A stretch of DNA of 64,000 nt from G963664835 sp965220775 (GTDB lineage Bacteria; Chloroflexota; UBA6077; FW602-bin22; JBCLEL01), in NCBI GenBank assembly GCA_965220775.1, contig OZ244845.1:3038001-3102000 (forward strand). The letters run 5' to 3'. Numbering within the stretch: the stretch's first letter is position 1; each line of letters begins with the position of its first letter. The position numbers and the translations under genes were made by a program. Shown one piece after another: positions 1 through 8,642 of the stretch. The notes beneath the pieces are model-generated. The model was not told the DNA's origin and did no database searches. It saw only the letters and a list, made by a program, of their open reading frames with translations.

Positions 1-1
1 C

Positions 2-778
2 CTGATGAACACCGTTTGGGAGCAGCGGATCTATGACCCGGTAGTGGGCTACTCCTTCGACGAGACCCGTCAGCCGGCTCCGCCGAGCCTCAGCCATCCA
101 CTCGGCACCGATCCCCTCGGAAGGGACATCCTCAGCCAGCTCATGTTCAGCGCCCGTTCCGAGCTCATGCTCGGACTGCTCGCGGCCATCACCACAGTTT
201 GCATCGGAACGATGGTCGGCGCAATCGCAGCCTACTTTGGCGGCATCGTCGACACGATTCTCATGAGGTTCGCCGACATAATGATCATGATGCCGGCGAT
301 CAGCGTCCTTATCGTGCTGAGCGCCTTGGTCGGCGTCGGCCACTTCGAGTTGGCCCTTATCATCGGCGTACTGTCGGGATTCGGCGGCACCGGCGTCGTC
401 CTCAAGTCCCAGGCTCTCTCAATAGTCGTCAAGCCCTACATAGAGGTCGCCAAGACCGCCGGCGGAGGCCCCTTCTACATCATCTTCGTCCACATCGTCC
501 CAAACCTGCTGCCCCTCTCGCTCCTCTACATGATGTTCACCGTCACCAATGCCATCTTCTCTGAAGCAGTTCTGAGCTTCCTCGGTCTTCTCGACGTACG
601 GATGAGCTGGGGGTTGATGATCCACACCACCGAGTCGGCCGGCTATCTCTTGCAAGTGGGCGAGTTCTGGTGGCTCATATTTCCGGCCAGCCTCTCCATC
701 ACCCTTCTCTGCTCGTCCTTCTACCTCGTCGGCCGGTCGCTCGATGAGATCGTAAACCCGAGGCTCAGACGGCTATGA
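2..778 (+). CDS. Peptide/nickel-type ABC transporter permease (DppC/OppC family), 5' partial
   Basis: Inner-membrane permease subunit of an oligopeptide or dipeptide importer. The reading frame is open to the left edge, and the first in-frame ATG at position 5 is probably internal, because the usual N-terminal membrane segment of this family is missing. The sequence begins close to the conserved HPLGTDPLGRDILSQ motif that precedes the BPD_transp_1 domain. About five hydrophobic segments follow, with an EAA-like loop near the segment EVAKTAGGGPFYIIFVHIVP. The last four bases overlap the start of the downstream ATPase gene (ATGA), which indicates translational coupling in one operon. Substrate specificity cannot be read from the permease; the binding protein and partner permease would lie to the left of the window. 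Confidence 0.93.
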   Translation: MMNTVWEQRIYDPVVGYSFDETRQPAPPSLSHPLGTDPLGRDILSQLMFSARSELMLGLLAAITTVCIGTMVGAIAAYFGGIVDTILMRFADIMIMMPAISVLIVLSALVGVGHFELALIIGVLSGFGGTGVVLKSQALSIVVKPYIEVAKTAGGGPFYIIFVHIVPNLLPLSLLYMMFTVTNAIFSEAVLSFLGLLDVRMSWGLMIHTTESAGYLLQVGEFWWLIFPASLSITLLCSSFYLVGRSLDEIVNPRLRRL

Positions 779-1740
779 GCGAACGTCCCGTCCTCGCCGT
801 CGAAAACCTGACGATGCACTACTCGACCAGGGCCGGCGCCGTCCGCGCCGTCGATGATGTTTCCTTTACTGTCGAAAAAGGCCAGTCCCTTGGGCTCGTC
901 GGCGAGTCCGGCTGCGGCAAATCGTCCATAGCCCTTGCCCTGCTTAAGCTGCAACCTGAAAACGGCCGGATACTCGCCGGCAAGATTCTCCTCGACGGTA
1001 CCGACATTGTCCCTCTGTCCGAAGACCAGATGAGACCGTATCGGTGGGGCCGTATCTCCATGGTTTTCCAGGCCGCCATGAACTCGCTCAACCCGGTCTA
1101 CAGGGTCGGCGACCAGATAGTCGAGGCCCTGGAGGCCCACACCCGATTGTCCCGCGAGGAGTCGCTTGAACGCGTTCGCCGGCTATACGACCTGGTCAAC
1201 CTGGACCCCAGTTTCATTTCGCGGTATCCCCACGAATACAGCGGAGGCATGAAACAAAGGGCCATCATCGCAATGGCCCTAGCCTGCGAACCCGATCTTG
1301 TGATCGCTGACGAGCCGACCACCGCCCTCGATGTAATCGTCCAGGACCACATTCTCCGAGAGCTGCGGGAAATCCAATCGACGCTCGACATGAGCATGAT
1401 CTACATCTCACACGACATAGCCGTCATCGCCGAGGTCAGCGATATCGTCGCCGTCATGTACGCCGGCAAGATCGTCGAGCTCGGCGAGTGTACCGAGGTC
1501 TTCAAGAACCCCATCCATCCCTACACACAGGCTCTGCTGTCGGCTTTTCCAAGCGTCACAGGTGAAAAACACGAGTTGATGACCCTCCCCGGCGAGTCGC
1601 CAAATCTGCTCGACCCTCCTCCCGGCTGCCGCTTCCATCCGCGCTGCCCTTATGCGACCGACGATTGCAGGTCCAAGGACCCTCCGACTGTTCGGTCGGG
1701 AAAGCATTGGGCGACCTGCTGGAACCCGCCTGGAAACTAG
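775..1740 (+). CDS. Oligopeptide/dipeptide ABC transporter ATPase, OppD/DppD type
   Basis: Cytoplasmic ATP-hydrolysing subunit that powers the permease encoded just upstream. Visible motifs are Walker A GESGCGKSS (about residues 43-51), the Q-loop MVFQAAMNSLNP, the ABC signature YSGGMKQR, Walker B LVIADEP and the switch histidine in YISHD. The C-terminus carries the oligopeptide-transporter extension with CRFHPRCP and further cysteines, which in this family can bind an iron-sulfur cluster. Length (321 aa) is normal. The ATG lies inside the last codons of the permease gene, and the paired OppF-type ATPase starts 4 nt after its stop. Together the three genes form the distal end of a canonical opp/dpp operon. 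Confidence 0.95.
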   Translation: MSERPVLAVENLTMHYSTRAGAVRAVDDVSFTVEKGQSLGLVGESGCGKSSIALALLKLQPENGRILAGKILLDGTDIVPLSEDQMRPYRWGRISMVFQAAMNSLNPVYRVGDQIVEALEAHTRLSREESLERVRRLYDLVNLDPSFISRYPHEYSGGMKQRAIIAMALACEPDLVIADEPTTALDVIVQDHILRELREIQSTLDMSMIYISHDIAVIAEVSDIVAVMYAGKIVELGECTEVFKNPIHPYTQALLSAFPSVTGEKHELMTLPGESPNLLDPPPGCRFHPRCPYATDDCRSKDPPTVRSGKHWATCWNPPGN

Positions 1741-1744
1741 ATTC

Positions 1745-2767
1745 GTGGCAAACAGCGCTCAGCCCACGCAACCTACCGGCAATCGCCCCCTCCTCAGCGT
1801 CGAGGGACTCAGCAAGCATTTCCCCGTGTCCACCGGCCTGTTTCAGCGAAACACAAGCTTCGTTCACGCTGTCGACGGAGTCTCCTTCCAGCTATCGAGG
1901 GGCGAAAGCTTCGGACTGGTAGGGGAGTCCGGCTGCGGCAAGACAACCACCGGCAAGCTGCTGATCCGTCTGGCCGATCCTACCGGCGGCCGAATCATGT
2001 TCGACGATGGCGAGGGAGAGCCAACCGACATCGCTACTCTGAACGGCAAGTCGCTGAAGGCATTCAGACGCAAGGCCCAGATGATCTTCCAGGATCCCTA
2101 CGAGTCGATGAACCCCCGGCTGACGATCTTTGACACCATATCCGAGCCTCTAAGAGTCCAACAGATGGGCGGGCCCCTCGAGCGGCTCGACCGGGCAACC
2201 CGGATGCTCGAGCTAGTTGGGTTGACGCCGCCACGAACTTTCCTCTTTAGATACCCCTACGAGCTATCCGGCGGCCAGAGGCAGCGCGTCGCCATCGCAC
2301 GAGCATTGATTGTCGAGCCAACATTCGTCGTCGCCGACGAGCCCACGTCGATGCTCGACGTTTCGATCAGGACCAGCATCATGCGCCTGATGCAGGACCT
2401 GGCCAGCCGGCTGGGAGTCAGCTACCTGTACATCACCCACGATCTGGCCGTCGCTCGCTACATGTGCAGCAGAATCGCCGTAATGTACCTTGGAAAAATA
2501 GTCGAGATCGGCGAGACCGAGGAGATACTCCGGCATCCGAAGCATCCCTATACCAAGGCACTCCTGTCAGCCGTGCCGGTGCCCGATCCAACGGTGAAGC
2601 GCCCCCGGGCCAGCATAAAGGGCGGCGTGTCAATGCCCGTCAATCCGCCGGCCCGGTGCCGATTCTACGACCGCTGCCCCATCGCCGATGACTTCTGCCG
2701 AGACAACCCCCATCCCCCGCTCGAAGACAAAGGAGCCGGCCAGTTGGCCGCCTGCTACAAAGCCTAG
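1745..2767 (+). CDS. Oligopeptide/dipeptide ABC transporter ATPase, OppF/DppF type
   Basis: Second ATPase of the peptide importer, expected to form a heterodimer with the preceding OppD-type subunit. It carries Walker A GESGCGKTTT, the Q-loop MIFQDPYESMNPR, signature LSGGQRQR, Walker B VVADEPTS and the H-loop YITHD, then the C-terminal cysteine motif CRFYDRCP. An in-frame ATG at 1652 would extend the protein by 31 residues inside the oppD frame. The GTG at 1745, 4 nt after the oppD stop, gives the usual N-terminus and is preferred. With this start the protein is 340 aa. It is the last gene of the operon; no clear terminator hairpin with a T-run was seen after it. Confidence 0.94.
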   Translation: MANSAQPTQPTGNRPLLSVEGLSKHFPVSTGLFQRNTSFVHAVDGVSFQLSRGESFGLVGESGCGKTTTGKLLIRLADPTGGRIMFDDGEGEPTDIATLNGKSLKAFRRKAQMIFQDPYESMNPRLTIFDTISEPLRVQQMGGPLERLDRATRMLELVGLTPPRTFLFRYPYELSGGQRQRVAIARALIVEPTFVVADEPTSMLDVSIRTSIMRLMQDLASRLGVSYLYITHDLAVARYMCSRIAVMYLGKIVEIGETEEILRHPKHPYTKALLSAVPVPDPTVKRPRASIKGGVSMPVNPPARCRFYDRCPIADDFCRDNPHPPLEDKGAGQLAACYKA

Positions 2768-2907
2768 CACCGCAATTCGGCCGGCCCGGCGGGAGTTGGA
2801 TGACGGCGGGCGGGGATCCGAGCGAGCGGTCCGGGACTCTTCTCCCTGCGAAAACGGCCGATCGTACGGAGTGCGAGTAGTATACTGCCGCCGATTAGGA
2901 GCTGGAT

Positions 2908-3111
2908 ATGAGCCTGAGCAACAGTATGAGGCCAGTGCATCCAGGACAGATATTGGCGGAATGGCGTCAAGAGATTGGAATGTCGGCAAATGCGCTCGCG
3001 TCAGCATTGGACGTTCCCGCAAATCGGAACACGGCGATCCTGAAGCGCCAACACCGTATACCGGCCGATACGGCTCTACGCTTGTCTCGCTATTTCGGCA
3101 CGAAACCATAG
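2908..3111 (+). pseudogene. Truncated HigA-family (XRE) antitoxin fragment
   Basis: A 67-codon frame with a good AGGAG ribosome site 6 nt before its ATG and a possible -10 (TATACT) about 30 nt upstream. It starts like HigA antitoxins: RPVHPGQILAEW, then an XRE-like helix-turn-helix region, then PADTALRLSRYFGT. The family normally continues with a segment such as SPEFWLNLQ and about 30 more residues, but here a stop follows immediately. The DNA-recognition part (NRNTAILKRQHRI) is also unlike the usual consensus. No toxin gene lies in the 140 bp upstream. It could be a decayed antitoxin or a short expressed DNA-binding peptide. Confidence 0.5.
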
Positions 3112-3195
3112 GGGGCAACGGATGTATAGGTGGACTCGACCTTGCCGAATTCCATACGCTTCTAGAGTCGCCATTCTAGTGTACGTGAAACGATA

Positions 3196-4479
3196 ATGCG
3201 CACCCGTCTCACCGGCCTCTGGCGCAGTCCAGATTTCGTCAGATTGTGGATTGGAGGCACAGTCTCAGAATTCGGCTCCCAGATCACGTTCTGGGCCCTT
3301 CCACTCACAGCAGTCCTATTGTTGGATGCGTCCCCTCTCCAAATAGGAATACTTGCCGCGGTAGGAAGCATGCCAGCGCTCTTATTTGGACTGGGTGTTG
3401 GCGTTTGGGTGGATCGTCGAAAAAAGCGTCCACTAATGATCGCCGCTGATTATGGACGCGGACTATTGCTGCTTACGGTCCCGATCGCCGCAGCCTTCCA
3501 CATTCTTCGCATCGAGCATCTGTACGCTGTCGCGATAGGCGTTGGCACGCTGACCTTATTGTTTGGTGTCGCCAACAGATCGATGCTCCCATCACTCGTT
3601 GATCGGGAAGAGTTGGTTGAAGCTAATAGCAAGCTCTCGATTGGCTACTCGATATCGCAGGTGACTGGCCCCGGAGTCGGAGGAGTCTTAGTCCAACTGT
3701 TTACGGCACCCGCCGCTCTGATCGTTGACGCTGCGACCTATGTAGTATCCGCCTTGTCAATCGGGTCAATTCGAGCTCAGGAGCCTGAGCCCAGCCGGTC
3801 TGCGCAGGGGACTGACTTCGTTCGTGACGCACGCGCAGGCGTTGGCCTGATCCTTCGGAACCCAGTCCTGATAGCGATTGCCGGCGCAGTTGCCGGACTC
3901 ACCATCTTCAATGCAGTGTTCGAAGCTGTGTTCGTCCTGTACGTGATTAGAACGCTCGGAATATCACCATTCACGTTTGGGTTAGCGATGTCGGCGGGCG
4001 GTGTCGGCTTCTTGGTCGGCGCCTCTTTAGCAGATCGATTTATACGTTGGGCTGGTCCGGGTCGTGCGATGGTCATTGGTGTAGTAATTCTTGGGCTCAG
4101 CGATTTGGCAATCCCTCTGGCCTCGGGCCCGGTCGTCGCCGTAGTCGCCCTGATTGGTTGCGCACAATTCATGTTCGGCGTGGGTATTGTCGCTTACTCT
4201 GTCAGCCAAGTCAGCATCACACAAGCCATTACACCGATTCGGCTCCAGGGCCGCATAAACGGGATAATGCACTCACTTGCGATTGGACTTGTCCCGATTG
4301 GTGCGCTGATCGGAGGCGTAATAGGTCAGACGATCGGTGTACGCCCAACTCTGTTTCTCGCTGCAGGGGGCGAGATAGCGGCGGTCATGTGGCTCTTACT
4401 AACGCCAGTGTGGTCTCTCCGTAACTTACCGGAGCCGAGCGACGACTCAAATGGACCAACGAAACCCCAGAATCGATGA
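3196..4479 (+). CDS. Major facilitator superfamily exporter (MFS_3/EntS-like)
   Basis: A 427-aa integral membrane transporter with about 12 hydrophobic segments. The N-terminus LWRSPDFVRLWIGGTVSEFG is typical of the MFS_3 group that includes enterobactin exporter EntS and macrolide-efflux-like proteins. The loop between the second and third membrane segments carries the MFS motif A variant GVWVDRRKKRPLM. A hydrophilic loop around residues 195-210 separates the two six-helix halves. It stands alone in + orientation with repeat-rich DNA after it. The transported compound cannot be inferred; drug or siderophore efflux are the usual roles of relatives. The ATG at 3196 is the most upstream sensible start. 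Confidence 0.9.
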   Translation: MRTRLTGLWRSPDFVRLWIGGTVSEFGSQITFWALPLTAVLLLDASPLQIGILAAVGSMPALLFGLGVGVWVDRRKKRPLMIAADYGRGLLLLTVPIAAAFHILRIEHLYAVAIGVGTLTLLFGVANRSMLPSLVDREELVEANSKLSIGYSISQVTGPGVGGVLVQLFTAPAALIVDAATYVVSALSIGSIRAQEPEPSRSAQGTDFVRDARAGVGLILRNPVLIAIAGAVAGLTIFNAVFEAVFVLYVIRTLGISPFTFGLAMSAGGVGFLVGASLADRFIRWAGPGRAMVIGVVILGLSDLAIPLASGPVVAVVALIGCAQFMFGVGIVAYSVSQVSITQAITPIRLQGRINGIMHSLAIGLVPIGALIGGVIGQTIGVRPTLFLAAGGEIAAVMWLLLTPVWSLRNLPEPSDDSNGPTKPQNR

Positions 4480-4509
4480 GTCGACCGATGTGCCCGTGAC
4501 AGGGCTTGG

Positions 4510-4560
4510 CTACAGGTCCAGAACGATCCTCAAGATGAGTGTTCTCGTTCTTATCCAATT
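4510..4560. repeat. tRNA-Val 3'-flank-derived repeat, copy 1
   Basis: Contains CTACAGGTCCAGAACGA and a GTTCTCG..TT stretch that recur at 15650-15704 and 17486-17548. At 15650 this unit sits directly next to a degenerate tRNA-Val-like sequence, so the repeat seems to be the downstream flank of a duplicated tRNA-Val locus. Here no tRNA-like part follows directly. Confidence 0.5.
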
Positions 4561-4678
4561 GGGGCCGCCCTCCCGCCAGCCTTCTTACGCGGCCTCGCCG
4601 ACGCCATAGGTGACTCCGACCCTAGTAAACGCCGTATGCCGGTGCAGAGCCGGAGTCCATGGGCGGGGAGGGGGAAGT

Positions 4679-4767
4679 GTAGTGCCCGGGCTTGTCCCTG
4701 GACAAGAACACGCGGCCGGCAAGCCGGTTCCAGGCACCCAACTCGCCATTCCGGCGAAGGCCGGAAT
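4679..4767. repeat. REP-like palindromes (GTAG type and ATTCCGGC type)
   Basis: The first part is GTAG followed by an imperfect GC-rich palindrome (CCCGGGCTTGTCCCTGG), a decayed version of the GTAG-headed element seen cleanly at 8595 and 44499. The second part, 4748-4767, is a perfect 8-bp stem with a four-base loop (ATTCCGGC-GAAG-GCCGGAAT) followed by CCAG. Both types recur in other intergenic gaps of the window. Confidence 0.7.
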
Positions 4768-4903
4768 CCAGGAAGGGAGTCGCAGGCGACGCAAATCTTC
4801 ATTCCTTGGCGTGCCGGCCGCAGATGAGTCCCTGAACGTTGTCATTCGGATGTTGTGCTAATCCCACAAATACACCAAGTATTGGGGTGTGGAGAAGGGA
4901 AAT

Positions 4904-4990
4904 GTAGCGCGGTCGAAGAACACGCGAGGCGAGGGGCTTGTCCCCCGCTGGGGTCGGGCCTGGGCATGGCAGAATCCCATCCGGTCCAAC
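4904..4990. repeat. REP-like element with 20-bp insert in the palindrome
   Basis: GTAGCGCGG, then a roughly 20-bp module (TCGAAGAACACGCGAGGCGA), then GGGGCTTGTCCCCCGC and GGGGTCGGG. The same arrangement occurs at 5442, 6665 and 44754, while 8595 and 44499 lack the module. The following GGCAGAATCC matches the right-hand half of the same mosaic repeat at 9940 and 44538. Confidence 0.7.
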
Positions 4991-5255
4991 TAATTCGGCC
5001 GGTGGGGGTAAGAATCACGATTGTATGAACTGTGCGTACCCAAAACCTGTCCCAAGGAATGAGGCAGTCGTAGAGGGCAACCCTTGTGGTTGCCCTCGTT
5101 TGGTCACCGTAGTTTATGGCGTCCACAAGCTCGATCGGGCATATGAGGCAATGCGGGCCCTGAAATCGCCCACATATGCTCCGGAATTGGAATAAGTTGG
5201 AGCAGTTGGGCAGAATCCCCCGTGCGACGTCGCCGCATAAAATCGCAACCCCGAG

Positions 5256-5308
5256 TTTTCATACCTTGGTGTGCCGGCTACCGCCGGGATGAGCGATTGG
5301 TACGAAAA
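5256..5308. repeat. Palindromic repeat, TTTTCATACC...GGTACGAAAA family
   Basis: An imperfect inverted repeat of about 53 bp. Outer arms TTTTCATACC and GGTACGAAAA pair with one mismatch, and the centre is a GCCGGC-like stem that is perfect in better copies (for example 44865-44915). Other copies: 9988-10041, 44589-44640, 45073-45123, 57616-57668, and 62452-62497 in the opposite orientation. Confidence 0.75.
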
Positions 5309-5398
5309 TAGCGTTACGAGGCCTTGAGAGTGCCCGCATTCCGCGGCTCCATTACTCGTCGTTCCGCCCCCATTCGTCCTTCCGGCCCCCCATTAGTC

Positions 5399-5487
5399 AT
5401 TCCGGCGAAGGCCGGAATCCAGAGGGGTGGGGAGGGGAAATGTAGCGCGGTCGAAGACTACGCGAGGCGAGGGGTTTGTTCCCCGCT
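5399..5487. repeat. Mosaic REP unit (ATTCCGGC palindrome plus GTAG element)
   Basis: A perfect ATTCCGGC-GAAG-GCCGGAAT hairpin at 5399-5418 is followed by CCAGAGGGGTGGGGAGGGG and then GTAGCGCGG with the 20-bp module and a slightly decayed GGGGTTTGTTCCCCGC palindrome. The order of parts is the same as in other mosaic copies, so the parts move or amplify together. Confidence 0.7.
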
Positions 5488-5595
5488 CAAGTGGCACCAG
5501 TAGTGTGTGCGCGTTGCACCACCCGGCGCCGTCCCTCTCTAATCCTCCTATGCCGCCCTCCCAAGCCCGTCGTCATTCCCCCAACTCGATCCCGC

Positions 5596-5648
5596 TCACC
5601 TCGAACCGGCGACCTCACCGACGCGAATTCCGCCCTCCAGCCGGCTCC
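5596..5648 (-). pseudogene. Degenerate tRNA-Val-like fragment
   Basis: The stretch with TCGAACCGGCGACCTCACCG and CCAGCCGGCT matches, with several changes, the middle and 3' half of the intact tRNA-Val(CAC) at 31200-31272 read on the minus strand. The acceptor stem is missing and the anticodon arm is broken, so it is not a functional tRNA. Confidence 0.4.
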
Positions 5649-5773
5649 ACTGGTAGAATTGGATTCACGCGCCCCAGTTGCAGGTCAAAACCGTCCGCTC
5701 GATATCTAGAGGCACTTGCAGCCGGATACGGTGCCAGCGATAAAGACGATTCCCGACACAGGAGGAAACCCAA

Positions 5774-6490
5774 ATGGCTACCGAGCACTCCAGCATACCA
5801 ATCGAACGGTCACGAGCCGAAGCGATCTATACCGACGCGATGAGTCGCATGTACGCACTCGTCGCCATGGGCATCTTCACCACCGCAGCCACAATCTGGG
5901 CCGGCGACATGCTCGGCATAGCCGACTGGGTCCTGGGGTTCGGCCTCATCGGCTTACTCGTTTTCCTCGGCATCGCATTCGCGTTGCTCACAATCGCCAA
6001 CAAGACCGTTATGGCGGGGAGAATCGAGCTTGGGACCGCCGTTTACCTCGCGTTTGCCGGCATTTGGGGCTTGTTTCTGTCGCCCATTCTTATGGCATAC
6101 ACGACTGATTCCATCGCCCTGGCCTTCTTCCTCGCAGGTGGACTGTTCGTCGCGATGACAATAATCGGTATGACCACCAAGAGAGACATCTCCAAGCTGG
6201 GCCCCATCCTGATGATTGCGTTAGTTGGCGCGATAGTCGTGATGTTGGTCAACCTGCTTCTGCTGGGCTCGAGCGTTCTGGCCACGCTGATCCACGTCGT
6301 GCTGCTGCCTATTTTCTTGGGGCTGACCGTCTGGGAGACCAAGAAGATGAAGGAGCTCGCGGGGCAGGCCGCAGCACGCGGCGACGAGAGGGCCGCGGCG
6401 CAGGTGGCCGTCCTCGGCAGCATCGGCCTCTACCTCAATCTCATCAACCTGTTCCTAATCATCCTGAGGCTCCTCGGAACCAGGCGCTAG
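5774..6490 (+). CDS. Bax inhibitor-1 (BI-1/YccA) family membrane protein
   Basis: A 238-aa protein with about seven hydrophobic helices, the topology of the BI-1/TMBIM family (UPF0005). The C-terminal segment GSIGLYLNLINLFLIILRLLG is the most conserved stretch of the family. Characterised bacterial relatives are calcium-leak channels (BsYetJ) or interact with FtsH (YccA), so a role in ion leak or membrane-protein quality control is likely but not shown here. A strong Shine-Dalgarno (AGGAGG) sits 8 nt upstream of the ATG. The gene stands alone between repeat-rich gaps, and the N-terminal 25 residues are polar and charged. Confidence 0.92.
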   Translation: MATEHSSIPIERSRAEAIYTDAMSRMYALVAMGIFTTAATIWAGDMLGIADWVLGFGLIGLLVFLGIAFALLTIANKTVMAGRIELGTAVYLAFAGIWGLFLSPILMAYTTDSIALAFFLAGGLFVAMTIIGMTTKRDISKLGPILMIALVGAIVVMLVNLLLLGSSVLATLIHVVLLPIFLGLTVWETKKMKELAGQAAARGDERAAAQVAVLGSIGLYLNLINLFLIILRLLGTRR

Positions 6491-6664
6491 GCCGCTTGTT
6501 GACGAACTGAAGGTTGATCGTGTGGTACCCACGGCCGACATACCGACAACGGATCTAGAGTCCGGCGAGCCCCGTCGTTCGTAAGAAAACAGTACCGGCG
6601 CGGTCTGGCCGCTTCCGCAACTCGCACCGAACTCTCAAATGGCGCCTGGTAGTCCACGGAAGAT

Positions 6665-6707
6665 GCAGCGCGGTCGAAGACTACGCGAGGCGAGGGGCTT
6701 GTCCCCC
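6665..6707. repeat. REP-like element, decayed GTAG head
   Basis: GCAGCGCGG followed by the 20-bp module (TCGAAGACTACGCGAGGCGA) and GGGGCTTGTCCCCCA. It is a partial copy of the element at 4904 and 44754. The rest of the 6491-6920 gap holds no recognisable gene. Confidence 0.6.
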
Positions 6708-6920
6708 ACCAAAGAAGCTCCGCCAGTCCAACCCAGCCCCGAGGCCCTGCATCGAATTCCAGTCTAGGGCGAGCCTGTATCAGGAGAATCAGCCCGCCAG
6801 TGACGGACTAGATGTTTTCTCGAAATGGGATCGTCGCCGGCCGGCTCGTTGCACCTCTCAAACGCCCGGCGCGTTCCCGCCCGCAGCGCTTGACCTTGTT
6901 GTAAAGACGCAGGATGCGCC

Positions 6921-7334
6921 TCACTCCAGATTCCTGTGCGAAATCGCCGGCGTCCCCGGAACACAGCTCCACGGCTCCTGTTCAACCTCGCTGCCATCCG
7001 GCTCGAAGACACGCGATGCGAAGCTCGCTGGCTCGATCTCTTTGCAGTGCTCGATCTTCGCGGTCCGGATGCACTTGCCGTCAAGAACATAGCAGGTGGC
7101 AGACGCGACCTTGTGCATAACTTCGCCCGCAGCGATCCGGTCTACGGCGAACATACCCATTTGGATGTGTCTGTCCAACTCGTCATCGAACGGCCGGCCA
7201 TGTACGGCCTCCGCCTCAGCCACGTCGTACGACAAGACCTGCTCCACGACGTGGCCTGCCAACTTGACCTCGACCCAGCGCACCATCACGCCCCGAATCT
7301 TAGCCGTGTGTTCCGTTACCTCCGTCCTCATCAC
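6921..7334 (-). CDS. Hypothetical protein coupled to ADP-ribosylglycohydrolase
   Basis: A 137-aa soluble protein of no recognised family. Its ATG overlaps the stop of the upstream ADP-ribosylglycohydrolase gene by 4 nt (ATGA), which supports both as real and co-translated. It is rich in charged residues, has a central segment DELDRHIQMGMFAVDRIAAGEV and three cysteines (about residues 82, 88 and 97), and shows no membrane segment or signal peptide. A role connected with its partner is only an inference from coupling. Confidence 0.6.
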   Translation of the reverse strand: MMRTEVTEHTAKIRGVMVRWVEVKLAGHVVEQVLSYDVAEAEAVHGRPFDDELDRHIQMGMFAVDRIAAGEVMHKVASATCYVLDGKCIRTAKIEHCKEIEPASFASRVFEPDGSEVEQEPWSCVPGTPAISHRNLE

Positions 7335-8257
7335 ACCCTCTCATCATGCAACCCAACGGCCAAGGTCCGCCTCGCGTGGGCGTAAAGGCTGTCACCCATC
7401 GATGTGATCTCAGCCGCCATCGCCAGTCGCTCCCGCCATTCTGCCGGGATTGCCTCAACTCCGTAATGCGCCCCGGCGATCTGTCCATAGATCGCCGCGG
7501 TCGTGTCGGCATCGTCGCCCAGATTGGCAGCCCGAAGGGCTCCTTCACGAAAGTCCTGGGACTTGTCGAATGCCCAGAGCGCCGCCTCCAACGATTTGAC
7601 AACGTAGCCCGATCCCACGATCTCCGGAGGCTCTCGATACTTGAACGAGCCATCGGCGACCTCTGCAATCTTCTCCGCAAACGGACGTCTTGCCCAAGGG
7701 TTCTTCACCGGGCAATAGCGTGCGGAAAGCAGCGCCTCCTTGTCGATGCCGTTCAATGCGCCGACGAGCAGGCCGGCGAAGTAGCGGCACCCGTCAACCG
7801 CTTCCTCAGCTCCGTGGGTGGTCTTGGAGCTTTCGGTGCTCCTGTCGATCGCCTCGGCTGCATTTCCGCAATAGTACATCGGTACCGGAGCGAGCCGCAT
7901 CAGCGACCCGTTCCCGGCGGACCACCGGTCGGAAGAACCTGCGAAAGGCTCTCCAGTCCTGCTGAACAACGCCAATGCGCCCGAGACGGTGTTCCCGATG
8001 TCGAAACATTTCCCGGTTGATGATAGATAGCCCTCATCCCGCCAACGCACGTAGCGTTCCATCTGGTCCATTGGGTCGAACCCACGTCTAGCGAGAAGGC
8101 TCGCGGCCAGGCACAGCGCCATGGACGTGTCATCGGTCCACTCGCCGGGTTCCAAGCCAAAGGGTCCGCCGCCGATCATGTCGTTGATCGGCTCGAAACT
8201 GCCGGGACGCTTGAACTCCAGCGTCGTGCCGAGCGCGTCGCCAGCCCCAGCAGGCAC
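7331..8257 (-). CDS. ADP-ribosylglycohydrolase (DraG/ARH family), N-terminus frameshifted
   Basis: Hydrolase of the ARH/DraG fold, which removes ADP-ribose from proteins or small molecules using two magnesium ions. The metal-binding motifs are present: EWTDDTSMAL near residue 40 and GDDADTTAA near residue 245. The open frame starts at a GTG (8257) directly before GAGDALGTT. Upstream, in a different frame from a TTG at 8292 with an AGGGG ribosome site, the family-typical start ERFRGCLLGLA is encoded. One small deletion would therefore have separated RFRGCLLGLA from GDALG, and relatives have about VG between them. Either the gene is frameshifted (mutation or assembly error) or a shortened protein is made from the GTG. 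Translationally coupled to the 137-aa gene downstream. Confidence 0.85.
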   Translation of the reverse strand: MPAGAGDALGTTLEFKRPGSFEPINDMIGGGPFGLEPGEWTDDTSMALCLAASLLARRGFDPMDQMERYVRWRDEGYLSSTGKCFDIGNTVSGALALFSRTGEPFAGSSDRWSAGNGSLMRLAPVPMYYCGNAAEAIDRSTESSKTTHGAEEAVDGCRYFAGLLVGALNGIDKEALLSARYCPVKNPWARRPFAEKIAEVADGSFKYREPPEIVGSGYVVKSLEAALWAFDKSQDFREGALRAANLGDDADTTAAIYGQIAGAHYGVEAIPAEWRERLAMAAEITSMGDSLYAHARRTLAVGLHDERV

Positions 8258-8461
8258 CCGCGAAAACGTTCCCGCGTCGTTATCTCACTCAAACGGTTAC
8301 CCCTGACCGGACCCGTTCACGCCGTATGCCCAGCTCTCTACTCCAACTCCACTAGTTCGGCCACACTCCATAGCCGGCCCTCCCGCGCACAGTTCCTTCA
8401 TCGGTACGAAAACAGGCGGCACCATCTGAACGCTCCGGGTGCGCCATTCGTACGAAAGCAT

Positions 8462-8481
8462 GTCCCGGACTCCGATCCGGG
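8462..8481. repeat. Short palindrome TCCCGGA...TCCGGGA
   Basis: A perfect 7-bp stem (TCCCGGA/TCCGGGA) with a six-base loop, preceded by GTACGAAAGCATG. Identical or near-identical copies lie at 44645, 44922 and 57672, always next to the GGTACGAAA arm of the larger palindromic family. Confidence 0.65.
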
Positions 8482-8594
8482 ATGGCTTCACCCGCCTTGG
8501 ATCGTGACTTCGAAATCCTCTAATCCCCGGAATCGTCAATCCCGCGCGGCAAAACGTCAGTCCAAAAATCGGCGACAATCTCCCCAAGGCCAAT

Positions 8595-8642
8595 GTAGTG
8601 CGGGGGCTTGTCCCCCGCTGGGGTCGGGGCGGGGAGGGTACA
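8595..8642. repeat. GTAG-headed REP element, left half interrupted by IS481
   Basis: GTAG at 8595 followed by TGCGGGGGCTTGTCCCCCGC, a perfect 7-bp stem, then GGGGTCGGGGCGGGGAGG. The IS481-family element begins right after it, and the missing right half of the mosaic (GTGGCAGAATCCGCCG...) resumes at 9938. The repeat was therefore present before the insertion. Confidence 0.75.

Noticed and set aside
1652..1744. An upstream ATG for the OppF-type ATPase
   Set aside because: It would place 31 non-conserved residues inside the oppD frame. The GTG at 1745 gives the usual length and spacing.
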